The notes below the pieces were generated by a model that made no database searches, was not told the origin of the DNA, and saw only the letters and a list, made by a program, of their open reading frames with translations. This document shows, in pieces, positions 1-7,823 of a DNA stretch of 64,000 bases (positions are counted from its first letter, which is position 1; each line of letters opens with the position of its first letter). The DNA comes from Pseudomonas sp. BN417 (GTDB lineage: Bacteria > Pseudomonadota > Gammaproteobacteria > Pseudomonadales > Pseudomonadaceae). Made by a program: the position numbers and the translations under genes. The stretch lies in NCBI RefSeq assembly GCF_029871205.1, contig NZ_SSOJ01000164.1, positions 1 through 64,000 on the forward strand, written 5' to 3'.

Positions 1-420
1 CCCGGCGAGTCTCTTTTGGCAGTCGCCCCAAAAGAAACCAAAAGGGCTTGCCCCTGCATCCGGGTTTGGCTTCGCCAAACTTCCCTCGCTCCATCATTGC
101 TCCGGGGGGCCGGCGTGAGGGGCCATCCCTGGCCCCGCACGCCTCTCGCGGCATCCATGCCGCTCGTCCCCCTGCGCAACGCTTCCGCTCGGCCTGCTGA
201 CGGGGCAGAGTCGCTGCCCCACCTCTTGTGCACAGGTTCAGGCAATGACCAGGCGTCAGGATTACCGCGCCCTGTCAGGCGCGAGTCACCCCTCGCCCGC
301 TTGCGGGAGAGGGGCTGGGGCGGGCCGCGTTCGGATGAGGGATGTATCAGCAAGCGCGGAGGCCTGAAAGACCCGTGCTAGACACTTCTGTTCGGTATCG
401 CAACAGCTAACGCAGACATA

Positions 421-512
421 GCCAATTCATTCACTGAGCAGGCCGCGGGCCTGCCTTGTGGACGGCATGAGGGCTGCTGCGCAGCCCTTCGCGATTGAAA
501 TCGCCCCCACAG
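421..512. repeat. Four-hairpin intergenic repeat, copy 1 (degenerate left arm)
   Basis: The right arm GCGATTGAAATCGCCCCCACA minus its first base is intact, and it is preceded by the GGGCTGCTGCGCAGCCC hairpin and a GGCCGCGGGCC-type hairpin. The left arm is decayed. The same element recurs at eight other places in this window. Confidence 0.7.
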
Positions 513-543
513 GAAAAGCGGCGCCTCTGCCTGGAAATGCGAA

Positions 544-566
544 AGGCCGCGCGAGGCGGCCCTTTT
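544..566 (-). terminator. Possible terminator of the AhpD-like gene
   Basis: GGCCGC pairs with GCGGCC across a five-base loop, about 20 bases beyond the stop codon of the minus-strand gene. On the minus strand the hairpin is followed by TTTCGCATTT, so the T-tract is only moderate. Confidence 0.45.
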
Positions 567-583
567 CGCTTGCGGGAACCCCT

Positions 584-1018
584 TCAAGGCATCATCGCGA
601 AGCCTACGCCGAAGCGGTTCCAGGCGTTGATGGTGGCGATGGCCAGGGTCAGGTTGACGATCTCGGCCTCGCTGAAGTGCTCGCGCAGGGCGTCGTACTG
701 GTGCTGCGGTGCATGGCGCTCGGCCAACTGGGTCAGGCTCTCGACCCAGGCCAAGGCGGCGCGCTCGCGTTCGCTGAAGAAATCGGTTTCCTGCCATACG
801 ACAAGAGTCTGCAGGCGGGCTTCGGTTTCACCGGCCTTGCGTGCGTCGTTGGCGTGCATGTTGACGCAGAAGGCGCAGCCATTGATCTGCGAGGCGCGCA
901 GGCGGATCAGTTCGAGCAGTGAACTTTCCAGGCCGGATTTGGCAAGGGCCTGCTCCAGCCCAGCCATGGCTTTGTAGGCTTCGGGTACCTGTTCGGCCCA
1001 CTTGATTCGTGCGCTCAT
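584..1018 (-). CDS. AhpD-like carboxymuconolactone decarboxylase-family protein
   Basis: This 144-residue protein has the alkylhydroperoxidase AhpD / carboxymuconolactone-decarboxylase (CMD) fold signature: Cys48 and Cys51 in CAFC, followed by His55. That CxxC...H arrangement marks peroxidase-type members, which reduce peroxides with an external thiol system. PcaC-type decarboxylases lack it. The start at 1018 is an ATG preceded by GGAGAA; a TTG one codon upstream is less likely. It stands alone with its own hairpin downstream. Many Pseudomonas genomes carry several such single-gene AhpD relatives and their physiological substrates are mostly unknown. The family assignment is firm, the exact role is not. 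Confidence 0.85.
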   Translation of the reverse strand: MSARIKWAEQVPEAYKAMAGLEQALAKSGLESSLLELIRLRASQINGCAFCVNMHANDARKAGETEARLQTLVVWQETDFFSERERAALAWVESLTQLAERHAPQHQYDALREHFSEAEIVNLTLAIATINAWNRFGVGFAMMP

Positions 1019-1279
1019 CAACCATTCTCCAAGTCGTCCCGCGGGCTGCGGGGAATTGGGCTACGTTAGCCCGGCACCGATTCGCGCCGAATAGCCAATT
1101 CAGCCGAAACCTGGCAGGCCAATGGACGACCCTTGGTCGGTTGCACTGGCTCGGAAGGTTCGCTGTGCTATATCCGGAAGTGAGCAAGGCGCGAGCCGAC
1201 CTTTCGTTGAACTTCCCTGCCACGCCCGCCGGGCCGGCTGACCCCGTGGCCCCGGGCCTTCAACTAAGAGGTATGCCCC

Positions 1280-1543
1280 ATGAGCACCCTGCAATGCGTC
1301 CACCGTAACCACACGATATTCGCCGACGTCGTCGAGCATCCGGGCATTCCCACGCCCTATGCCGGCGGTTGCCGGATCACCGCACCCGACGGCCAGACCA
1401 CCCGCCGCATCGCGCTGCCCATGGAGCACGCCTTCCTCGCTGACCTGGAGAAGGCACAGCACGCCTCCATCGCCCACGGCAAATGGCTGGTGGACCAGTG
1501 CCTGGATGCAGGGCGCGAACTCTTCCTGAGCAAGAGCGCCTGA
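1280..1543 (+). CDS. Small conserved-looking hypothetical protein
   Basis: An 87-residue protein with AAGAGG eight bases ahead of the ATG. It has no signal peptide or membrane segment. The composition is balanced (His, Cys and charged residues throughout), and third codon positions are GC-rich as in neighbouring real genes. I do not recognise a family. It precedes another small hypothetical gene by about 100 bases on the same strand, and the two could be co-transcribed. Confidence 0.6.
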   Translation: MSTLQCVHRNHTIFADVVEHPGIPTPYAGGCRITAPDGQTTRRIALPMEHAFLADLEKAQHASIAHGKWLVDQCLDAGRELFLSKSA

Positions 1544-1639
1544 AGCCGCGGGGCAGGGAGGCCCCTTGTCATGCGCGGCTGCGCCCCCATCTTGGTGAGG
1601 CGCAGTAAATGCGCGGACAACCTGCAAGGAGCAACCCCC

Positions 1640-1957
1640 ATGACCGATTCCAATCCCGAACTCGCCAGCGTCAACAGCCGCATCCTGGCCGAAGGCGAGT
1701 GCCTGCCCGCCGTGACCCTCAAGGACGGCAGCCGCGTCCAGACCGGCACCGTGGCCGCCATGCTGCAGAACGTCGCACGCTACAACCGCGGCGAGCGGGG
1801 TGAAGTAGAGCGGGCGCTGGAGCTGGCCGTGCCCACGCTGGTGAAAGTCGGCCTGTTCGAGCTGTTCAGTCCGCAGGAGTGGGCGGCGGGCGACAACCCC
1901 GGTCGCCGCTTCGTCGGTCTCAAGGCGCAGGCCTTCCTCGACCGCGGCGAGGCCTGA
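1640..1957 (+). CDS. Small hypothetical protein
   Basis: A 105-residue acidic soluble protein. AAGGAG lies eight bases before the ATG at 1640, which is why this start was preferred over an in-frame upstream one. The sequence is amphipathic, with no membrane segment or recognised motif. Its stop codon directly abuts the stop of the convergent MarR gene, leaving no room for a terminator between the two. Confidence 0.65.
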   Translation: MTDSNPELASVNSRILAEGECLPAVTLKDGSRVQTGTVAAMLQNVARYNRGERGEVERALELAVPTLVKVGLFELFSPQEWAAGDNPGRRFVGLKAQAFLDRGEA

Positions 1958-2521
1958 TCAAGCAGCCTCGTCACGAGGTTGATGCTCGCGACAGATCAGT
2001 TCGATGGATGGGCGGCTCAGGGGCTCCCGGGTCAGCCCGCAGAAGGGCTCGCCATCCCTGTGCTGGTGGAAGCGGCAGGTCTTGCACAGGCCGAAACCCG
2101 GTACCTTGACTTGGCGCTGCACGGTCCGCAGCAACTCGCCCAGCAAGCGTTCCAGCTCCACGGCATCCTGGCCCATCTCGGCGGCGGCCTTGGCCAGGAA
2201 GTCCGGCGGCGTCACCGCGGCCAGCAACTCCCGCGCTGCCGGTGTCAGCGCCAGGTGCACGCTGCGCTTGTCGTGAAGGTCCTGGCGCTTCTCGATCAAG
2301 CCCCTGGCTTCCAGGATCTTCAGCGATTGCGACACCGTTCCCTTGGTCAGCCCCAGGTACTCGGTGACCGCCAGCGGCGTGTCCGAGTAATGGTTGCAGC
2401 GCGCCAGGTATTCCAGGGCGCTGAGCTGCACAGGCTGCAGGTCGGCCAGGAGCGGGTGCTCCCGGTGCCAGATGCGCATCAGGCTGGTCAGTCGTTCGAA
2501 CAGGTCGAATAGGGTGCTCAT
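1958..2521 (-). CDS. MarR-family regulator with a C-terminal cysteine cluster
   Basis: This 187-residue protein has a MarR-type winged helix (residues about 25-100; recognition helix near TKGTVSQSLKILEARGL, wing near DLHDKRSVHLALT). The unusual part is the tail. Residues 146-180 hold Cys146, Cys149, Cys161 and Cys177 with His152, His154 and His180, which looks like a metal or Fe-S site or a thiol switch. The ATG at 2521 has GGAGGT seven bases upstream. The gene is divergent from a CxxC thioredoxin-fold protein, and a perfect palindrome lies between them. Inference: it is an autoregulated repressor sensing redox state, metal or a thiol-reactive compound. Confidence 0.8.
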   Translation of the reverse strand: MSTLFDLFERLTSLMRIWHREHPLLADLQPVQLSALEYLARCNHYSDTPLAVTEYLGLTKGTVSQSLKILEARGLIEKRQDLHDKRSVHLALTPAARELLAAVTPPDFLAKAAAEMGQDAVELERLLGELLRTVQRQVKVPGFGLCKTCRFHQHRDGEPFCGLTREPLSRPSIELICREHQPRDEAA

Positions 2522-2596
2522 CTTTACCTCCGTCGTCAGATAGTATCGAGTAAAAACTATGTTGACAAAGGAGTTCGCTGGGGTAGCCTGATGCAT

Positions 2597-2611
2597 GTAT
2601 CGATTCGATAC
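2597..2611. promoter_or_regulatory. Perfect 15-bp palindrome, likely MarR operator
   Basis: GTATCGA-T-TCGATAC is a perfect inverted repeat between the divergent MarR and thioredoxin-fold genes. A half-site GTATCGA also occurs at 2543-2549, near the MarR start. A TTGACA at 2562-2567 could be a -35 box for the rightward gene, placing the palindrome just downstream of that promoter. The size and position fit a MarR dimer site. Confidence 0.7.
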
Positions 2612-2633
2612 TAATTTGACCGGGAGATTGAAG

Positions 2634-2864
2634 ATGACTACCGCTCGCTACTACCACGCCGGATGCCCGGTTTGCGTTGCCGCTGAACACACCCTTCTCG
2701 ACCTGCTGGCTCCCGAGGTGAAGGTGGAAGTGGTGCACCTGGGCGAAACCTCGGCCCGCGTCGCCGAGGCCGAAGCCGCCGGGGTGCAGTCGGTCCCCGC
2801 CCTGGTGGTGGGTGGCCAGGTGCTGCATATCAATTTCGGCGCCGCCCTCGCCGATCTGAAGTAA
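2634..2864 (+). CDS. Small thioredoxin/glutaredoxin-fold protein
   Basis: A 76-residue protein with a redox-type CPVC motif at residues 10-13, a beta-alpha-beta pattern and a cis-proline element (SVPALVV), all features of a minimal glutaredoxin/thioredoxin fold. It has no signal peptide, so it should act in the cytoplasm. The ATG at 2634 is preceded by GGGAG. It is divergent from the cysteine-bearing MarR gene, and rof follows ten bases downstream. Inference: it is a target of the MarR protein and may set the thiol state that protein senses. Confidence 0.75.
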   Translation: MTTARYYHAGCPVCVAAEHTLLDLLAPEVKVEVVHLGETSARVAEAEAAGVQSVPALVVGGQVLHINFGAALADLK

Positions 2865-2874
2865 GGAGCGGGAC

Positions 2875-3147
2875 ATGTACCAGCCCCTGGATTGCGACCT
2901 GCACGACCTGCTGGAAATCGCCTGTCTCTATCGCTACCTCGTGCGCGTGGAACTGGTGGACGGTGGCGGCTTCGAAGCCAGGGCGCTGACCACCCATACC
3001 AGCGCGGAGAAGGAGGAGTTCTTCGTGCTGGAGGTGGAGGATGGCCCCTGTTCCGTGCGTCTGGACAGGCTGCTGGCGATCACGCCGCTCGATCCGGGCG
3101 CGCGTTTCGGCCGGGTGGAACTGGCGGGGAAGGTCTGCGCGCTGTAG
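2875..3147 (+). CDS. rof: Rof family Rho-binding antiterminator
   Basis: This 90-residue protein begins MYQPLDCDLHDLLEIACLYR, which matches the start of Rof (the YaeO-like Rho inhibitor): a Cys-Asp-Leu-His-Asp block followed by a small beta barrel. Rof binds the Rho RNA-binding surface and lowers Rho-dependent termination. The gene follows the thioredoxin-fold gene by ten bases with GGAGCGGG upstream, so the two are probably co-transcribed. An acidic patch (EKEEFFVLEVEDG) fits binding to the basic Rho primary site. Confidence 0.8.
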   Translation: MYQPLDCDLHDLLEIACLYRYLVRVELVDGGGFEARALTTHTSAEKEEFFVLEVEDGPCSVRLDRLLAITPLDPGARFGRVELAGKVCAL

Positions 3148-3201
3148 AGACGGCAACGAGTAGAATGCGCCGCGCGTACCGAGGGGCCGGCACATTGGCC
3201 C

Positions 3202-3223
3202 TGGTGCGCACGGCGCACCCTAC
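3202..3223. repeat. Single arm of the GGTGCGC/GCGCACC repeat
   Basis: TGGTGCGCACGGCGCACCC matches one arm of the inverted repeat found complete at 28959, 51719, 52667 and 54231. Only one arm is present here, between rof and pcaQ. Confidence 0.7.
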
Positions 3224-3310
3224 AGGGGATCGCCGGTAAGCCTCGCGGGATTGGCTCCGGAACCCGTGCTTGAGCTAGCCTTCGCAGGCCAGCCGCCACA
3301 GGACCCGCCG

Positions 3311-4240
3311 TTGAACATCGATACCCGCATCAAATTCCGTCACCTGCTGTGCTTCCTCGAAGTCGCCCGCCAGGGCAGCCTGGCCCGCGCGGCGGACCAG
3401 TTGGCGGTGAGCCAGCCGGCCATTTCCAAGACCCTCAAGGAGCTGGAGGAAATCCTCGACGCCAGCCTTTTCGATCGCGGCAAGGGCGGGGCCAGCCTGA
3501 CCGAGGCGGGGCTGGCCTTCATGCGCTACGCCGGCCCTTGCGTACAGGCCCTGCGCGATGGGGTGAACAGCCTGCGCGAGGGCGAGTACGCCGCCGGCGC
3601 CGTGCGCCTGGGCGTGCTGTCCACGGTGGAAGGCCTGTTGCTGCCGGAAGTGGTGAAGCGCTTGCACCAGCGGCACCCCTCGCTGGTGGTCAGCGTGCTC
3701 ACCGGACCGGGCGCCTACCTGCTGTCGCAGTTGCGGGTGGGCGAGCTGGACCTGGTGGTGGGGCGGATGACCGACAGCCCGGAAATCCACGGCCTGACCT
3801 TCGAGCACCTCTACAGCGAATCCATGACCCTGGTGGTCCGTGCCGGTCATCCCTTGCTGGAGGAGGGCGCCGACCGCCGCTCCCTGGACGGTTTTCCCCT
3901 GGTACTGCCGCTGGCCGGCACCACCATCCGCAAGCATGCCGACGGTTTCTTCGTGCAGAGCGGCATCAGCCCGCCGCGCCAGCGCCTGGAAACCCTGTCA
4001 CTGGCCCTCAGCCGGCGCTACGTACTCAACGGCGATGCCGTGTGGATCGCGCCCCTGGACGCGGTGCGCCTGGACCTGGGCAAGGGCGAGCTGGTCGAGT
4101 TGGACCTCGGCTTCAAGGAGCCCGGCGGCTCGGTGGGCATCTGCAGCAACGCATCCCTGCCGCTGTCGCTGGCGGCCCAGTGGGCGGTGGAGACCCTGCG
4201 GGAGGCTGCCCTGGACTATCGCGAAGGGCGCCTTGCATAA
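3311..4240 (+). CDS. pcaQ: LysR-type activator of protocatechuate genes, PcaQ
   Basis: This 309-residue LysR protein starts (TTG) at LNIDTRIKFRHLLCFLEVAR, the typical PcaQ N-terminus. The helix-turn-helix spans about residues 18-60 (SLARAADQLAVSQPAISKTL), and the co-inducer domain follows to the end. An in-frame GTG or TTG further upstream would add a non-homologous extension. PcaQ proteins activate protocatechuate degradation genes, with a pathway intermediate (beta-carboxy-muconate or muconolactone) as inducer. The gene sits just upstream of pcaHG in the same direction, and its stop codon lies inside a perfect PcaQ-type operator, so the 3' end of the regulator gene doubles as the promoter region of its target. 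Confidence 0.9.
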   Translation: MNIDTRIKFRHLLCFLEVARQGSLARAADQLAVSQPAISKTLKELEEILDASLFDRGKGGASLTEAGLAFMRYAGPCVQALRDGVNSLREGEYAAGAVRLGVLSTVEGLLLPEVVKRLHQRHPSLVVSVLTGPGAYLLSQLRVGELDLVVGRMTDSPEIHGLTFEHLYSESMTLVVRAGHPLLEEGADRRSLDGFPLVLPLAGTTIRKHADGFFVQSGISPPRQRLETLSLALSRRYVLNGDAVWIAPLDAVRLDLGKGELVELDLGFKEPGGSVGICSNASLPLSLAAQWAVETLREAALDYREGRLA

Positions 4241-4252
4241 CCATATGGTTAT
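4237..4252. promoter_or_regulatory. PcaQ-type operator overlapping the pcaQ stop codon
   Basis: ATAACC-ATAT-GGTTAT is a perfect 16-bp palindrome matching the known PcaQ-box form ATAACC-N4-GGTTAA/T. It overlaps the TAA stop of pcaQ (4238-4240) and lies 117 bases ahead of the pcaH start. Confidence 0.85.
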
Positions 4253-4368
4253 GGGTGGCGGGCAGGATTTCAATTTTCGATCCGCCGCCATTGGACGACA
4301 CTGCGACCCACGGCCCGCTGCCCTGGTATTGACGGGCCGCCCGACAACTCCAAGAAGAGGAAACCGTG

Positions 4369-5088
4369 ATGTCCGATGCGGAACACAGTCGCTTCGTCAT
4401 TCGTGACCGAAACTGGCACCCGAAAGCCTTCACCCCCGACTACAAGACGTCCATCGCACGCTCCCCGCGCCAGGCGCTGGTGAGCATCCCACAGTCCATC
4501 TCCGAGACCAGCGGCCCGGATTTCTCCCACCTGAAGATGGGCCAGCACGACAACGACCTGCTGCTCAACTTCAACAACGGCGGGCTGCCGATCGGCGAGC
4601 GCATCATCGTTTCCGGCCGGGTCTTCGACCAGTACGGCAAGCCGGTGCCCCACACCCTGGTGGAGATGTGGCAGGCCAATGCCGGCGGCCGCTACCGTCA
4701 CAAGAACGACCGCTACCTGGCCCCGCTGGACCCGAACTTCGGCGGCGTCGGCCGTGCCCTGACCGACAGCGAAGGCAACTACTGCTTCCGCACCATCAAG
4801 CCCGGCCCGTACCCCTGGCGTAACGGCCCCAACGACTGGCGCCCGGCGCACATCCACTTTTCCATCAGCGGGCCGTCCATCTCCACCCGCCTGATCACCC
4901 AGCTGTACTTCGAAGGCGACCCGCTGATCCCGATGTGCCCCATCGTCAAGTCGATCGCCAACCCCGAAGCGGTGCAGACCCTGATCGCCAAGCTCGACAT
5001 GAGCATGGCCAATCCCATGGATTGCCTGGCGTATCGCTTCGACATCGTCCTGCGCGGCCAGCGCAAGACCCACTTCGAGAACCGCTGA
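4369..5088 (+). CDS. pcaH: Protocatechuate 3,4-dioxygenase beta subunit
   Basis: This 239-residue protein carries the non-haem ferric site of intradiol dioxygenases: Tyr109 (GGRYRH), Tyr148 (PGPYPW), His161 and His163 (RPAHIHF). They are offset by exactly 299 from the classical P. putida numbering 408/447/460/462. With PcaG it ortho-cleaves protocatechuate to beta-carboxy-cis,cis-muconate in the cytoplasm. The ATG at 4369 has AAGAGG nine bases upstream; a GTG one codon earlier is possible. pcaG follows after 12 bases. Control by PcaQ is inferred from the palindrome upstream. Confidence 0.97.
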   Translation: MSDAEHSRFVIRDRNWHPKAFTPDYKTSIARSPRQALVSIPQSISETSGPDFSHLKMGQHDNDLLLNFNNGGLPIGERIIVSGRVFDQYGKPVPHTLVEMWQANAGGRYRHKNDRYLAPLDPNFGGVGRALTDSEGNYCFRTIKPGPYPWRNGPNDWRPAHIHFSISGPSISTRLITQLYFEGDPLIPMCPIVKSIANPEAVQTLIAKLDMSMANPMDCLAYRFDIVLRGQRKTHFENR

Positions 5089-5100
5089 GGAGAGACCAGC

Positions 5101-5706
5101 ATGCCTATCGAACTGCTGCCGGAAACCCCCTCCCAGACCGCCGGCCCTTACGTCCATATCGGCCTGGCCCTGGAAGCGGCCGGCAACCCGACCCGTGACC
5201 AGGAAATCTGGAACCGGATGGCCAAGGCCGACGCGCCCGGCCAGCAAATCCTGCTGATCGGCCGCGTCTTCGACGGCAACGGCCACCTGGTGCGCGACTC
5301 CTTCCTGGAGTTCTGGCAGGCCAACCACCAGGGCGAATACGACGCCGCCTTCGACCTGGAAAAGCCGTTCAACTGCTTCGGCCGCACAGCCACCACCTTC
5401 GACGCCGGCGAATGGACCTTGCACACGGTCAAGCCGGGCGTGGTGAAGAACGCCGCCGGCGTGCCCATGGCGCCGCATATCAACGTCACGCTGTTCGCCC
5501 GTGGCATCAATATTCACCTGCAGACGCGCCTGTACTTCGACGACGAAGCCCAGGCCAACGCCGCCGACCCGGTACTCAACCTGATCGAGCAGCCGCAGCG
5601 CCGCGAGACCCTGGTGGCGCAGCGCTGCGAAGTGGACGGCAAGCTGGCCTATCGCTTCGACATCCGTATCCAGGGAGAAGGGGAAACCGTTTTCTTTGAC
5701 TTCTAG
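5101..5706 (+). CDS. pcaG: Protocatechuate 3,4-dioxygenase alpha subunit
   Basis: This 201-residue protein is the normal length for PcaG. It opens with the conserved ELLPETPSQTAGPYVHIGLALEAAG block and has the intradiol-dioxygenase beta sandwich, without the full set of iron ligands that PcaH carries. The alpha subunit shapes the active-site entrance and substrate pocket of the (alpha-beta)n enzyme. GGAGAG precedes the ATG. Its last 11 bases overlap the presumed start of zapE, so translation of zapE may be coupled to this catabolic gene. Confidence 0.96.
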   Translation: MPIELLPETPSQTAGPYVHIGLALEAAGNPTRDQEIWNRMAKADAPGQQILLIGRVFDGNGHLVRDSFLEFWQANHQGEYDAAFDLEKPFNCFGRTATTFDAGEWTLHTVKPGVVKNAAGVPMAPHINVTLFARGINIHLQTRLYFDDEAQANAADPVLNLIEQPQRRETLVAQRCEVDGKLAYRFDIRIQGEGETVFFDF

Positions 5707-6793
5707 GGAGCGGGAACCCGCATTCGATGCGCTGGACGAAGCCGTCGGCCAGCGCATCGAAAGGCACTTCGAGACCCTGCTGGAGGCCCGGGGCTACCGG
5801 GCCGACGCAGCGCAACGCACAGCCATTGCCCGGCTCGGGCAATGGCTGGAGTCGTTTCTGGCGGGGAGAAAGGGCTGGCTGCGGCGTCGGCCCGCAGGCA
5901 TCTACCTGTGGGGTGGAGTGGGGCGCGGCAAGAGCTTCGTCATGGATGCCTTTTTCGCCGCCGCGCCGCTCAAGACCAAGCGCCGCGTGCACTTCCATGC
6001 TTTCCTCCAGGAACTGCAGGCACGCATGCAGGCTTTTGCCGGCCAGCCCGACCCGCTGGCCCTGGCCGCCAGGGCGCTGGCGGTAGAGACGCGATTGCTC
6101 TGCTTCGACGAATTCCACGTGCATGACATAGGCGATGCCGTCCTGCTCGGGCGCCTGCTCAAGGTGCTGGTGGAGGAGGGCGTGGGCCTGGTCTGCACCT
6201 CCAACTACGATCCTGACGGCCTCTGCCCCAATCCGCTCTACCGCGAACGCTTCAAGCCAGCCATCGCGCTGATCGAGAAGCGCTTCGAGGTGTTCGCGGT
6301 GGATGGCGGCGAGGACTACCGCCAGCGCCGTGGCGAGCTGGAATCCTGGGGTCGCTACTGCTGGCCGCTGTCGGGCTTCGCCGCGGGCTGGATCGAGCGC
6401 CAGCTGGGCCTGACCACTGCCGCCGACCGGGATGTGGAGGTGGCGGTCAACCACCATCCCCTGAACCTGCGGGCCATGGAGGGAGGGTGCGCCTGGCTGG
6501 ACTTCGACGAACTGTGCCGCAGGCCGCATTCCAGTGCCGACTTCCTCTGGATCTGCCAGCGCTTCCGCCACCTGGCCATCAGCGATGTGCCCTGCCTGGG
6601 GGAAGAGCCCATCGACGTGCAGCAACGCTTCGTCAACCTGATCGACATCGCCTACGACGCCCGGACCCGGCTGCTGCTGGCCAGCGAGGCCAGCCTGGAC
6701 GACCTGTGCCGAGGCAAACCCCATATGGACTTTTCCCGCACCCGCAGCCGGTTGCAGCAGTTGAAACCGCTGCAGCCGGACGATGGGCACTGA
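5696..6793 (+). CDS. zapE: ZapE/AFG1-family P-loop ATPase
   Basis: This 365-residue ATPase has a Walker A motif GGVGRGKS (73-80) and a Walker B motif LLCFDEF (Asp138-Glu139), in the AFG1-like order. ZapE is an ATP-dependent partner of the divisome that affects Z-ring stability. The predicted start is a TTG at 5696, 11 bases inside pcaG; no in-frame ATG lies near the start of the conserved region, so a frame error or a non-AUG start should be considered. The length and C-terminus (dense Arg, FSRTRSRLQQLKPL) fit full-length family members. Its place directly behind pcaHG is unusual for a cell-division gene. Confidence 0.88.
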   Translation: MTSREREPAFDALDEAVGQRIERHFETLLEARGYRADAAQRTAIARLGQWLESFLAGRKGWLRRRPAGIYLWGGVGRGKSFVMDAFFAAAPLKTKRRVHFHAFLQELQARMQAFAGQPDPLALAARALAVETRLLCFDEFHVHDIGDAVLLGRLLKVLVEEGVGLVCTSNYDPDGLCPNPLYRERFKPAIALIEKRFEVFAVDGGEDYRQRRGELESWGRYCWPLSGFAAGWIERQLGLTTAADRDVEVAVNHHPLNLRAMEGGCAWLDFDELCRRPHSSADFLWICQRFRHLAISDVPCLGEEPIDVQQRFVNLIDIAYDARTRLLLASEASLDDLCRGKPHMDFSRTRSRLQQLKPLQPDDGH

Positions 6794-6810
6794 ACACTGA
6801 AGAGCCCTCA

Positions 6811-7740
6811 ATGCTCCAGATACTTGGTATTACCGCGCCGATCTTCATCCTGATCGGCATTGGCTTCCTGTCCGCCCGTGGGCGGTTGCTGGGACCGGAA
6901 CAGGTCCTCGGTCTCGGCAGGTTCGTCATCACCTTCGCCCTGCCGGCCCTGGTGATTCGTGCGCTGCTGGAAAAGCCCCTGGACGAAGTGTTCGACGCCA
7001 CCTACCTGCTGGCCTACGGCATAGGTTCCCAGGTGGTGTTCTGGGGCGGTTTCCTGTTCTCCCGCCTGGTACGCAAGGACAGCCTCAGTGGCAGCGCGCT
7101 GAGCGGCCTGGGCATGTCGGTCTCCAACAGCGGCTTCGTCGGCTACCCGATAGTGGCCATGGTGCTGGGCTCCCCGGCGGCGGTGGCCCTGGCCCTCGGG
7201 ATGCTGGTGGAGAACCTGCTGATGATTCCCCTGGCCCTGGCCATCGCCGAACTGGGGCGGCAGAACGGAGGAGGGCTGCGCGCCGCCTTGCTGGATACCT
7301 TCATGCGCTTGTTGCGCAACCCGGTCATCATCGCCATCAGCATCGGCCTGGCGCTGGCCCTGCTCGGGGTTCGCCTGCCCGCCGTGCCGGCCAAGGTGGT
7401 GGAGATGCTGGCCGCGGCTTCGGCGCCGGTGGCGCTCTTCGTCATAGGTGCCAGCCTTTATGGCCTCAAGGCCGGCGGGCTGGCGAAGGACGTGGCGCAG
7501 CTCGGTATCGGTAAGCTGTTGCTGCATCCGCTGGCGGTTTGGCTGAGCTTTCAACTGTTGCCGCCGGTGGAGCCGGTTCTGCGGGTGGCCGGGGTGCTCT
7601 TCGCCTGCGCGCCGATGATGAGCATCTACCCCATCCTCGGTCAGCGCTTCGGGCTCGAAGGCCGCTGTGCCGCGGCGCTGGTGGTCTGCACGGTGCTGGC
7701 CTTCGTCACGATCAGCAGCTTTCTCGGATTGCTGGTCTAG
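6811..7740 (+). CDS. AEC-family (auxin efflux carrier type) transporter
   Basis: A 309-residue membrane protein with about ten hydrophobic segments, starting MLQILGITAPIFILIGIGFLSARGRLL. The repeated five-helix halves, glycine/proline-rich helices and an NSGFVGYPIV motif around residues 107-116 are typical of the AEC family, which includes malonate, malate and other small carboxylate exporters or symporters. It starts 17 bases after zapE and probably shares its transcript. Given the surroundings a carboxylate substrate is plausible, but the substrate cannot be read from sequence. Confidence 0.85.
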   Translation: MLQILGITAPIFILIGIGFLSARGRLLGPEQVLGLGRFVITFALPALVIRALLEKPLDEVFDATYLLAYGIGSQVVFWGGFLFSRLVRKDSLSGSALSGLGMSVSNSGFVGYPIVAMVLGSPAAVALALGMLVENLLMIPLALAIAELGRQNGGGLRAALLDTFMRLLRNPVIIAISIGLALALLGVRLPAVPAKVVEMLAAASAPVALFVIGASLYGLKAGGLAKDVAQLGIGKLLLHPLAVWLSFQLLPPVEPVLRVAGVLFACAPMMSIYPILGQRFGLEGRCAAALVVCTVLAFVTISSFLGLLV

Positions 7741-7823
7741 TGCCCGACGCGGTTGCCACGCTGACTATCCTCTAAGGGGCATCCGCACGACCGTGCGGCC
7801 CACACTGGCAGAAGGAGGCGATG

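Larger units (their letters stand above)
1..583. other. Non-coding stretch at the window start
   Basis: I see no convincing gene here. The possible open frames are low-complexity Arg/Pro/Ala/Gly translations of GC-rich DNA without a good ribosome-binding site. The stretch holds a fragment of the CCCTCTCC-type palindrome near 290-320, a degenerate copy of the four-hairpin repeat (421-512) and a hairpin that may terminate the neighbouring minus-strand gene. Confidence 0.6.

Noticed and set aside
16-381. Open frame encoding a 121-residue Arg/Pro-rich product
   Set aside because: No ribosome-binding site, low-complexity composition, and the stretch contains intergenic repeat fragments.
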